Part shown: positions 53,728 to 61,609 of the stretch, one piece after another | Numbering within the stretch: position 1 is the first letter of the stretch | Layout of the letters: each line of letters begins with the position of its first letter | Source of the DNA: Phycisphaeraceae bacterium | GTDB taxonomy: Bacteria > Planctomycetota > Phycisphaerae > Phycisphaerales > Phycisphaeraceae | Direction of reading: 5' to 3' | Length of the DNA: 64,000 bases | Assembly (NCBI GenBank): GCA_029260715.1 | Contig: JAJDCS010000036.1 | Coordinates: forward strand, 1-64,000 | Position numbers and translations under genes: made by a program | Notes under the pieces: generated by a model | What the model was told of the DNA's origin: nothing | Seen by the model: only the letters and a program-made list of their open reading frames with translations | The model's database searches: none

Positions 53728-53786
53728 CTGTTTGTAACTCTTTAAAGGGCTGTCTTTCTATTCGACGCCGGGTGCCTTGGGCTAAG

Positions 53787-53801
53787 TCCGCCTTAGGCGG
53801 A
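53787..53801. repeat. Short palindrome TCCGCCTTAGGCGGA
   Basis: Seven-base stem around one T, followed by TGC. Counterpart of the copy at 21390-21404. Confidence 0.5.
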
Positions 53802-53914
53802 TGCCCCAGCTTGAATGACCTCTCCAGTGACACGCTGTGCTTAGTCACAGCCACACCGCCTACAATCAATGTAAGCGTACCTTGCAAGAATGCTAATTCA
53901 GAAAGGAGCGAGCC

Positions 53915-54088
53915 GTGTTGTATTGGGCAGCTGTATTCTTCATCATCGCTATCATCGCAGCGGCGTTCGGGTTTGGTGGAATTGCCGCGGGCGCCACGTC
54001 GATCGCGAAAATCCTGTTCTTCCTGTTTTTGGTCTTGTTCGTCGTTTCGTTAATCGTGGGCGTGCTTAGGGGAAGGATCCCGCGATAA
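53915..54088 (+). CDS. Small DUF1328-type membrane protein
   Basis: 57 residues from a GTG with AAGGAG seven bases upstream. Two hydrophobic helices ([20 protein letters not shown] and [19 protein letters not shown]) joined by [12 protein letters not shown], ending LRGRIPR. This is the YtjA/DUF1328 pattern, found widely in bacteria with unknown function; relatives are stress-associated in some species. Too short for many gene callers. Confidence 0.85.
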   Translation: MLYWAAVFFIIAIIAAAFGFGGIAAGATSIAKILFFLFLVLFVVSLIVGVLRGRIPR

Positions 54089-54225
54089 TGGCAGCGCGCC
54101 GGATGCCCCGTTGATAAACCGTGATCTTATGTGTTCATCCGCGTAGAATAGTTGCGAGGTGGGTGACGCTGGGATTCGCCGCGCCGACAAAGCCACCCCG
54201 ACCCCGTATCATGGCTGTTTGAGCC

Positions 54226-54591
54226 ATGCGCATCACACTGACAAAAAGCTTTACCTTCGAAGCCGCACACTGGCTGCCCACGTTCCCCGACGGGCACAAG
54301 TGTCGCCGGATGCACGGGCACTCGTTCCGCGTGGATATCGTGGTCGAGGGCGACGTGCCCCAAGACAAGGGCTACCTCATCGACTACGGGCAGATCAAAG
54401 ACGCCGCGGGGCCGATTGTCGACGAACTCGACCACCGCTTGCTCAATGAGATCGAGGGGTTGGAGAACCCGACGGCTGAGTTGATTACGAAGTGGGTGTA
54501 CGACCGGCTCAAGCCCGCGCTGCCGCTGCTATTTGAGGTGCGGATACATGAGACGTGCACGACGGCTGCGGCGTACCGGGGCGAGGGGTAG
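54226..54591 (+). CDS. queD: 6-carboxy-tetrahydropterin synthase (QueD/PTPS family)
   Basis: 121 residues. Zinc histidines His15 (FEAAHWLP), His30 and His32 (RMHGHSF), catalytic Cys26 (GHKCRRMH), and the C-terminal Glu in RIHETCTT. Makes 6-carboxy-tetrahydropterin from dihydroneopterin triphosphate for queuosine. Other que genes are not in the window, so a biopterin-type PTPS role is possible. Confidence 0.9.
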   Translation: MRITLTKSFTFEAAHWLPTFPDGHKCRRMHGHSFRVDIVVEGDVPQDKGYLIDYGQIKDAAGPIVDELDHRLLNEIEGLENPTAELITKWVYDRLKPALPLLFEVRIHETCTTAAAYRGEG

Positions 54592-54594
54592 CGC

Positions 54595-55029
54595 GTGTCG
54601 GACGAGGTTCAAGTCACCATCCAAGTCATCGTCTCAGCCCTGATCGTGGCTGGGGTGTTGTGGTACATGTGGCGGCTGCCCCAAGGCGGCGATTCGGTGC
54701 GCGGCGCGGCGCCGTTCCTGGCGTTGGGCAGTGTGTGGCTGGGGCTGGCGGCGGTGGTGGCGTCGTCATCGCTGTGGTGGGTGGCTGAGCCGGATCGCTG
54801 GGTGACGGTGGTATTTTTGGTGTTGGACCCGGCGACGATCGGCACGGGGGTGCTGGTGCTTTGGGTACACAGGCCGGCGCTTGGTGTGACGCCTGTTCAA
54901 ACATTAACAGCGGTCGATCAGCAGCGCCTCCAAGCGTGGGTGGGTATCGCGATGGGTTTAATCGCGGTGGTGATCGGCTACGCGTTTGTGATGACGCACA
55001 AGACCGTGTTTACGCCTGTGGGGGTGTGA
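54595..55029 (+). CDS. Small integral membrane protein
   Basis: 144 residues from a GTG three bases after queD. About four hydrophobic helices: VTIQVIVSALIVAGVLWYMW, FLALGSVWLGLAAVVA, WVTVVFLVLDPATIGTGVLV, and VGIAMGLIAVVIGYAFVM. No family recognised. Probably translationally linked to queD. Confidence 0.65.
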   Translation: MSDEVQVTIQVIVSALIVAGVLWYMWRLPQGGDSVRGAAPFLALGSVWLGLAAVVASSSLWWVAEPDRWVTVVFLVLDPATIGTGVLVLWVHRPALGVTPVQTLTAVDQQRLQAWVGIAMGLIAVVIGYAFVMTHKTVFTPVGV

Positions 55030-55030
55030 G

Positions 55031-56518
55031 TCATTGCGCTGCCGGCAGCCTGACGCCGTGCCTAGCGGCGGCGTCTCGCAGGCGTTTGAGCGCCTCGGGG
55101 CCGTCGGCGCGTCGGCGTGCTCGGCCGGGCGCATCGGGGTCGGGCGAATCGTCGACCGCAAACTGACGCATGAGCAGGTACGTGAGGTAGTGGTCGAACG
55201 GCTGGGCGCGGTTGATGTCGTACCGGTCGATCGCCTCGACGAGCGTGGGGACGCTCGCCACTAATAAATCCAAGATGTGTGCGGGCGAATGGTCGGGCTG
55301 GCTAACCAAATGCCTGCGCACGGCGGACAGGACGGCCGGGAGGCTTGCGGCCACGACCCGGTCGCGCGTGGCGGCGGCGGCCCTGGCATCGGCCTCGATC
55401 TGATCCAAATCAGCCACGCGGGGGTCGTACCGGTTCAGACTTGTTCGCGCGGTGGCGGCCCGGTGCTTGAGGTAGTTGTACCGGGTCAAGAGCAGCCCCA
55501 GCCAATCAGGGTCGGCGCGCGGCGCGTTAAACAACGGCTGGATCTCGGGCGGCAGGTCGTCCACGGGCACGGACGCGCCCGCCCGCATTGCAGGCTGCTG
55601 CGTATCGCCGCCCGACACCGCTAGCAGCCGGTCCGCGTCGTCTTGTTCAAACCGTGGCGAAGCGACGCCATCGAGGCGCAGCCGGTCGATCACCGCTACC
55701 CGGCGGTGGCGCATCGACCGGTAGATCGTGGACCGTGTGCGGTTGAAGTGGCTGGCGATCTGGCTCATGGGCACGCCCGACTTGTGCAGGTGGGCGATCC
55801 GACGCTGCTGGCGGGCGTCGAGCGGCGCGGTGCGGTCAATAAAAATCTTGTCCTGTGGGTTGTCGCGGTCGTGGTGTTCGAGCAGCAGCCGGATTGTCTG
55901 GTGCGCCCTGCCGATTTTCTTGGCTAGGTGCAACGCCACCTGGTTCAGCGAGGCGTCTTTGGCTTGGACGATACGGCGGGCGCGTTCGATGACTTGTTGC
56001 CGCGTGCGCGGGTCGATCCGGGTTCGGTCTGAGGCACGGGCAACGCGCTGCGGGTGGCGACGAAGGAATGCCTCTACCGCTTGTGGGGTGAACGCGATAA
56101 CCTTGTGCTTGTGGCCGGGCTGGGCGACCCACCGCCACCGTAGGCCCTGCCCACGCCAGCGCGAGACGGTCTTGGTCGAAATATTGAGCCGTTCGGCCAG
56201 CGATTCGGGCGACTGGACCGGGTCGTCGTCGGTCACGGGCATGGGCGTGGCGTGGGTGAGTTTGTCGATCAGCAGCCGCAGGTCGGCCATGACCGCTTCG
56301 CCGGTCAGCAGCATGGGCGGGGTGGCGTCGCTGCGGTAGCCGGTGATGTGGTAGCTGATAAAGTCGAACGGGTAGTTGCGGTCGGGCTCAAGGTCGTCGT
56401 GCAGGGCCTCGGCGTGCCGTACCTGGGTGGGCCGGATGCTCGCCGGGGCGATCAGCAACTGTCGCGTCAATTCCGCGATGGGGTGGCAGCGGAAAGATTG
56501 AGAGGTTTGGCGGCTCAC
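55031..56518 (-). CDS. Sigma-70-like protein with N-terminal helix-turn-helix domains
   Basis: 495 residues. HTH 1 (~103-122, SPESLAERLNISTKTVSRW) is excisionase/MerR-like; HTH 2 (~232-272, GVPMSQIASHFNRTRSTIYR) is region-4-like; a third helix-rich segment lies at ~190-215. The C-terminus has LLTRYNYLKHRA (~343-354, the region 1.2/2.1 junction of planctomycete sigmas) and a region-2-like block (LPAVLSAVRRH, then LVEAIDRYDINRAQPFDHYL, TYLLMRQFA; ~386-455). No region 4 follows, so the order is inverted. The -10 melting aromatics are partly missing. Role: unusual sigma factor or RNAP-binding regulator. Confidence 0.65.
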   Translation of the reverse strand: MSRQTSQSFRCHPIAELTRQLLIAPASIRPTQVRHAEALHDDLEPDRNYPFDFISYHITGYRSDATPPMLLTGEAVMADLRLLIDKLTHATPMPVTDDDPVQSPESLAERLNISTKTVSRWRGQGLRWRWVAQPGHKHKVIAFTPQAVEAFLRRHPQRVARASDRTRIDPRTRQQVIERARRIVQAKDASLNQVALHLAKKIGRAHQTIRLLLEHHDRDNPQDKIFIDRTAPLDARQQRRIAHLHKSGVPMSQIASHFNRTRSTIYRSMRHRRVAVIDRLRLDGVASPRFEQDDADRLLAVSGGDTQQPAMRAGASVPVDDLPPEIQPLFNAPRADPDWLGLLLTRYNYLKHRAATARTSLNRYDPRVADLDQIEADARAAAATRDRVVAASLPAVLSAVRRHLVSQPDHSPAHILDLLVASVPTLVEAIDRYDINRAQPFDHYLTYLLMRQFAVDDSPDPDAPGRARRRADGPEALKRLRDAAARHGVRLPAAQ

Positions 56519-56571
56519 GGTCTAACGATCGCCGGCACGAACCGGCAGCGATCCGGCGCGTTTTTCGAGCG

Positions 56572-57042
56572 TTACTCGGGGGTGCCCGAGGTCATATCGT
56601 ATACCCACTGGTCGATCAGGCGGCTGTCGTCGAGGACTTGGCCTTCGCCGAAGAAGAGCTTCAGCTCGTGGGCGGCTGCCTCGGTGCTGTCCGAGCCGTG
56701 GATGAGGTTGAAGGCGTTGCTTAGCCCGAAATCACCACGGATCGTGCCCGGCTCGGCCTTGCTGCCGAACGTCGCGCCCATCATCTTGCGGGCTACCTCG
56801 ATGGCTTTGTTGCCGCGCAGGGCCAGGACAATCACCGGCTTGCTCGTCATGAAGTTGACCAACCCGTCGTAAAAGGGCTTGCCCTTGTGGGCGGCGTAGT
56901 GGGTGGCGGCCAGCTCGGGGCTGATCTTCATCATCTTCATAGCGACGATCTGGAACCCCTTGTCTTCGAAGCGCGTGATAATTTTGCCGGTCAAGCTTCG
57001 CTGGACGGCGTCCGGTTTGAGGATAATGAGCGTGGTTTCCAT
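56572..57042 (-). CDS. ndk: Nucleoside diphosphate kinase
   Basis: 156 residues from METTLIILKPDAVQR, the standard start; an in-frame extension is unneeded. KPDAVQR binds phosphate, and the catalytic His115 is in NLIHGSDS. Balances NTP pools. Adjacent to the heptose enzyme but probably a separate gene. Confidence 0.96.
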   Translation of the reverse strand: METTLIILKPDAVQRSLTGKIITRFEDKGFQIVAMKMMKISPELAATHYAAHKGKPFYDGLVNFMTSKPVIVLALRGNKAIEVARKMMGATFGSKAEPGTIRGDFGLSNAFNLIHGSDSTEAAAHELKLFFGEGQVLDDSRLIDQWVYDMTSGTPE

Positions 57043-57165
57043 GCTGGATATAGCCTTAAAGTAATGAGTAACAGTTATTCTTTGAACCCTCACATGGGAA
57101 TGGTTTTATAGCAGTTCGCGTGGCGGCGTGCCAACAGCGGTAGAACCGGGCCGACGCGAGCCGAA

Positions 57166-58800
57166 CTAGGAGCGGGTGATGGTGAGCTTGGGTTGCTCGA
57201 GCGTGGGGGTGATCGTCGGCTCAAGCAGGTTGGGCTGACGCGCTAGCCAGGCCTCCAACTCGTCCACGGAGATCGGCTGGTTGCCGACCTTGCTCGCTTC
57301 GAGGCCCGCGGTGGCGGACGCCACAAAGCCGGCTTGGGACAGGCTGGTGCCGGAAGCAAGCGCCAGCGTGGCTGTAGCCAAAAACGCGTCCCCGGCGCCC
57401 AGCGGATCGATCCCATGAGGCACAAGGCTTGGCAGGTATTGGCTACGCAGCCGCGAGTTGAACCACTGGGCCGGGTCGTCCTCCCGCGGACGGAACAGCA
57501 CGCACCCGTGCCGGCCCATGGTGACGGCCAAATTCGCCAGCTTGAGCTTTTTCATCACGGTGGCCGCGATCGTAGGCAGGCTCTGCTCAAAGTCGCCCAC
57601 CAAGCTGCGCAGCTCCCGCTCCGACGGTGTCAGTAGGTCGACTTGGCTCATCGCCATGAACGTCTGCTGGGGGCCGCTGATGTCGCCGGTAATGGTGCCC
57701 ACGTGGGGACGCAGCAGCGGGATCGCCTTTTCCAACAGCGACGAGGTCAGCGTGCCGTACCCAAAATCCACGAAAATGATGGCGTCTATCTCGTTCTTCA
57801 GCCCGTCCAATACATCGAGCATCTTCCGCTCGTTGGCGGAGTCGAGCGGCTGGGGCGTGGCTTGGTCAACCTTGAGCAGCTTCTGGTTTTCGACCAGGTA
57901 TCGCCGCTTGGTGGGTAGCTGCTTGTGCGTGGGAAACGTGGTGTATTGGATCTTTTGCTGGTCCAGCTTGGCTAGCACCTCCGCGGTGGCGGTGTCCCAC
58001 CCGACGGTGGTGATCAGGTGCGGCTGTGCGCCTTGGGCTTTGAGGTGCGACGCCACGATCGCCGCGCCGCCCAGATAGGTCGCTTCTTCGAGCGGCTTGA
58101 CCGAGAGGATCGGCGCCTCGCCCGCCACGTTGGCCGGGTCGCAGAACACGTAGTCATCTTTGATCGCGTCGCCCACCACCGCGACGCGCTTGCCCGGGAA
58201 CTGGTGGCGCAGCAGGTCCCGCAGAAACGCGGGCGATATCCCCCACCGCTTGCCCCACGTGGCCACGCGGTATTGGCCGTGCTGCCCGTCGGCCTCAAGC
58301 GATTGGCCCAGACGGTCCAGCAAATCCGTGGAAGAAAAGATGATCTGACCCGACGAGTAAATCACCCGCCCGCCGTAGCTCTGGATCAGTTGCTTCTCGG
58401 CGACAAAGCCGGGGTGTGTGGAGTGCTCGTATTCCTTGCCCTTGACGTAGACATCGGGCTGTAGCGCCTGGATCACACTTTCGGCGGTCGGGCCGTCACA
58501 GACGACCACATGGTCCACAAACTCCAAAGCCGCGAGGGTCTCGGCGCGTAGCTCCTGTGGGATGTAGGGACGCGTGCCGTCCTCTTTTTCGATCGCGTCG
58601 TCGCCGGTCAGCGACACGACCAGCACGTCCCCCTGCTTGCGCGCGAACTGGAGGTACCGCAGGTGCCCGGGGTGGACAATGTCAAAACACCCGTGGCAAT
58701 GGACCACCACTTTCCGGCCCCCGCGGTGCTTCTGAGCCAGTTTGGTCAACTGTGCGAGGGTGCAGATTTTCCTCGATACGTCTAGAGACATTAGAGGCAT
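57166..58800 (-). CDS. hldE: Bifunctional heptose-phosphate adenylyltransferase/kinase, HldE with swapped domain order
   Basis: 544 residues. N-terminal nucleotidyltransferase (~28-170): HGCFDIVHPGHLRYLQFARK with HPGH at 43-46, then VSLTGDD and the VDHVVVCDGPTAESVIQALQ segment. The C-terminal PfkB/ribokinase part (~185-535) has RVAVVGDAIKDDYVFCDPAN, EEATYLGGAAIVASHLKAQG and DPLGAGDAFLATATLA. Makes ADP-heptose precursors for lipopolysaccharide. In E. coli HldE the kinase is N-terminal; here the order is reversed. Confidence 0.88.
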   Translation of the reverse strand: MPLMSLDVSRKICTLAQLTKLAQKHRGGRKVVVHCHGCFDIVHPGHLRYLQFARKQGDVLVVSLTGDDAIEKEDGTRPYIPQELRAETLAALEFVDHVVVCDGPTAESVIQALQPDVYVKGKEYEHSTHPGFVAEKQLIQSYGGRVIYSSGQIIFSSTDLLDRLGQSLEADGQHGQYRVATWGKRWGISPAFLRDLLRHQFPGKRVAVVGDAIKDDYVFCDPANVAGEAPILSVKPLEEATYLGGAAIVASHLKAQGAQPHLITTVGWDTATAEVLAKLDQQKIQYTTFPTHKQLPTKRRYLVENQKLLKVDQATPQPLDSANERKMLDVLDGLKNEIDAIIFVDFGYGTLTSSLLEKAIPLLRPHVGTITGDISGPQQTFMAMSQVDLLTPSERELRSLVGDFEQSLPTIAATVMKKLKLANLAVTMGRHGCVLFRPREDDPAQWFNSRLRSQYLPSLVPHGIDPLGAGDAFLATATLALASGTSLSQAGFVASATAGLEASKVGNQPISVDELEAWLARQPNLLEPTITPTLEQPKLTITRS

Positions 58801-58944
58801 TATCGGTCGAGGCCTGTGTCCACGTCGAATTTGTGGTATCCGTCACCCCAATCGCGTTATCGGATTGACGGTTTGAAGGGGCAGGCGCGCCCTGCTGACC
58901 GGGCACACAAGACGAAACCCGCTCTTTGTGATAAATAAAGGGGT

Positions 58945-59946
58945 ATGGGTAAAAATACCACAACGACACAGCAGACCGTCACCCCCAGCCTGGCGGTGGA
59001 CTTGGCGGGGCTGAAGCTGAGCAACCCGCTGATGACCGCGTCGGGGACGTGCGGGTACGGCTATGAATACGGAGATTTCGTGGACCTGTCGCGCCTTGGC
59101 GCGTTTGTGACCAAGAGCATCACCGCCGAGGTCCGCCCCGGCAACGAGCCCAGCCGGATCGTAGAGACGCGAGCCGGCATGCTCAACGCGATCGGGCTTG
59201 CCAACGTCGGCCTGGACGCGTTCATGGCCGAAAAGCTGCCCCCCCTGCAGCGGATGCGTCAAGACGGGCCGAGGATCATCGTCAACGTCGCGGGCCACAG
59301 TATCGACGACTACGTCAACACAGCCGGCCACATCGCCGCTGACGAAGACGTGGACGCCATCGAGTTGAATGTGTCGTGCCCGAACGTCAGTGACGGGCTA
59401 ACGTTTGGGACGAACCCGAAGCTGCTTAAGGAGTTGGTCGGCTTGGTTCGCAAGGCAATGCGGCCAGCGTGCAAACTGGTCGTGAAGCTGTCACCCAATG
59501 TGGAAGACATCACCGCCACAGCCGCTGCCGCGGTCGAGGGGGGCGCCCAGATTCTGAGCATGATCAACACCTACACGGCCATGACAATCGACATTAACAA
59601 GCGTCGCCCTCGCCTGGCCAATGGAACTGGCGGGCTGTCTGGCCCGGCGATCCGGCCGCTGGCGGTGTATCTGGTCCACCGCGTGTACCGCTGTGTGGCG
59701 CGCGACGCGGGTGTGCCCATCATCGGGATGGGCGGGGTCCAATACTGGCAGGACGCGGTGGAGTTCCTGCTGGCCGGCGCCAGCGGGCTGGCGGTGGGCA
59801 CCGCCCTATTCGCCGACCCGGCCACGCCCGTCACGATTCTCGAAGGGCTCACCGAGCACCTGCGTCAACAGGGGTGCAAATCCGTCACAGAACTGATCGG
59901 TGCGTTGGAGCTGCACACGGACCCACCGGCGGCGCCGTACCCCTAA
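58945..59946 (+). CDS. pyrD: Dihydroorotate dehydrogenase, class 1B catalytic subunit
   Basis: 333 residues: LSNPLMTASGTCGYGYEY, and LNVSCPNVSDG with the base Cys145, typical of class 1 enzymes. FMN contacts follow: INTYTAMTID, GTGGLSGPAIRPLAV and GMGGVQYWQDAVEFLLAGAS. Class 1B needs the PyrK electron-transfer subunit, which is not in the window. Divergent from hldE, 144 bases apart. Confidence 0.92.
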   Translation: MGKNTTTTQQTVTPSLAVDLAGLKLSNPLMTASGTCGYGYEYGDFVDLSRLGAFVTKSITAEVRPGNEPSRIVETRAGMLNAIGLANVGLDAFMAEKLPPLQRMRQDGPRIIVNVAGHSIDDYVNTAGHIAADEDVDAIELNVSCPNVSDGLTFGTNPKLLKELVGLVRKAMRPACKLVVKLSPNVEDITATAAAAVEGGAQILSMINTYTAMTIDINKRRPRLANGTGGLSGPAIRPLAVYLVHRVYRCVARDAGVPIIGMGGVQYWQDAVEFLLAGASGLAVGTALFADPATPVTILEGLTEHLRQQGCKSVTELIGALELHTDPPAAPYP

Positions 59947-60254
59947 AATCGATCAGGCGGATTCAACAGCTATATAACAAGAAGCGGACGCAGCGCCTAG
60001 GATATGGCAGCCTCACCGCCGCCCGTATCCGCCAGCGGATTCGACCTTGGCCACGGAATAACCGATAGGTCCAATAGCGTATACAACGCCGGCAATGCGA
60101 ATTAAGATACTGAAAGCGGGCTGTATTGACGCCGCGCCACGCTGGTGATCAACTAAAAACAGGGCAGAAAGACACAAGTCTAATCTCTACAAAGCGACCC
60201 ATGTATTACCTTTGTATTCAAGCGATAGGTTCCGCGGCAATCCTGTGAGTTATT
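59947..60254. other. Intergenic region
   Basis: 308 bases between pyrD and the efflux adaptor gene. One weak hairpin (TCCGC/GCGGA) near 60029; no gene, GTAG-foot palindrome or strong promoter seen. Confidence 0.5.
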
Positions 60255-61583
60255 ATGAAGGCCCGCCTGTTGATCATCTTGTGTTTTTGCGGCGTGCTGG
60301 GCGTCATCGGCATGGTGGGTTACTACCGCGCGATGACACAGGCCGGCCCCCTGGACACGAAAGCCGCCGTCGAACCGGCGGTGGTACGCGTGGCCAACCT
60401 CACCACGGAGAGCTACCCGCTGACGGAATCTTTTTACGGCTTGATCGAGGCCAACGTGCGCGTCGATATGGCGTTCCAAATCGTTGGCCGGGTGATGCAA
60501 CTGGGCAGCCAAAACAACCAAGCCCTGGTTGAAAACCAGCGGGTCCGGAAGGGACAACTGCTGGCCAGGCTCGAACCGCAGCGATACGAAGCCATGGTGC
60601 AACAAGCCAAGGCGCAGGAAGCCAACGCCAAAGCGCAGATGGCAACCGCCTCTGCTGAGATCGCCAGCGTGAACGCCGAACTCCAAGACTCCAAGAGTGA
60701 GCTTCTGCGGCTCCAGCAGTTGAAATACCAAAACGCCACCACCGAGCGCGAGGTTGAGCGTGGCGAAGTGCGGGTGAAGCAGGCGCAGGCCATGCTCGAC
60801 GCCGCCAAGGCCAAGCTGATGTCGGCCCAGGCTTCGTATCAGGCCGCCAGGGCCAGCGCCATGTCCGCAAACGTGGACTTACAGGACACCGTGTTGCGCG
60901 CGCCCATGGACGCGAGGGTCGCCGCGGTGCCGGTGGAATTGGGCCAGATGGTCCAGCCCGGGCAGAACATTGCCACGCTTATGGACTTGAGCAATGTCAA
61001 GCTCGTGATCGGTGTGGTGGAGCGGAAAGTGCCGCTGCTGCGTGAGGGGCAGGCGGTGAAAGTCGAGGTGCTGGCGTTGTCGTCGCAAGCAAGCCTGCTG
61101 AGCGATTCTGAATCGCTGGGGCGCATCCGGCGGGGACGGGTGTCGCTGGTGCCGCCGATGGCCAGAGAGAGCAGCGGGCTATTTAATGTTGAGATTGAAT
61201 TGGACAATGAAGACGGCCTGCTGATGCCGGGGATGATCGGCAAGGCGACGATCCTGGTCACGGAGCAGCAAGGCGTGGCGATCCCGGTCACGGCCGCGGT
61301 GCGGTCGGGCGACCGCGCGTGGGCATTTTTTGTCAGCCCCAAGTACCACGCGGGGTTGGACCTGGGCACCGTGGGCGAGGCGGTGGTGGACGTACCCGCG
61401 ACGGTGGCCAAGAAAGTGTGGTTCGATCCGATCGTCTTTAACAACGAACACTACATCGTCACAAGCGTGCCCGACGGGGCCGACCGGTTGGTGATCGAGG
61501 GACAAAACCGGCTCCAAGACGGGCAGACCGTCCGGGTCGTCGAAGCGATCGCCGGTGTATCGCCGGCCGCCCAACACCATTAA
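60255..61583 (+). CDS. RND efflux periplasmic adaptor (membrane fusion protein)
   Basis: 442 residues. N-terminal anchor (LLIILCFCGVLGVIGMVGYY), then barrel and lipoyl halves around a long coiled hairpin (~95-190: AKAQEANAKAQMATASAEIA, EREVERGEVRVKQAQAMLDA), the second lipoyl half (DTVLRAPMDARVAAVPVELG) and the beta-barrel and membrane-proximal domains. Links the inner-membrane RND pump encoded next to an outer-membrane channel. The pump gene follows after 26 bases. Confidence 0.9.
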   Translation: MKARLLIILCFCGVLGVIGMVGYYRAMTQAGPLDTKAAVEPAVVRVANLTTESYPLTESFYGLIEANVRVDMAFQIVGRVMQLGSQNNQALVENQRVRKGQLLARLEPQRYEAMVQQAKAQEANAKAQMATASAEIASVNAELQDSKSELLRLQQLKYQNATTEREVERGEVRVKQAQAMLDAAKAKLMSAQASYQAARASAMSANVDLQDTVLRAPMDARVAAVPVELGQMVQPGQNIATLMDLSNVKLVIGVVERKVPLLREGQAVKVEVLALSSQASLLSDSESLGRIRRGRVSLVPPMARESSGLFNVEIELDNEDGLLMPGMIGKATILVTEQQGVAIPVTAAVRSGDRAWAFFVSPKYHAGLDLGTVGEAVVDVPATVAKKVWFDPIVFNNEHYIVTSVPDGADRLVIEGQNRLQDGQTVRVVEAIAGVSPAAQHH

Positions 61584-61609
61584 GCCTCTGCCCGGGATGC
61601 GACGCCACC

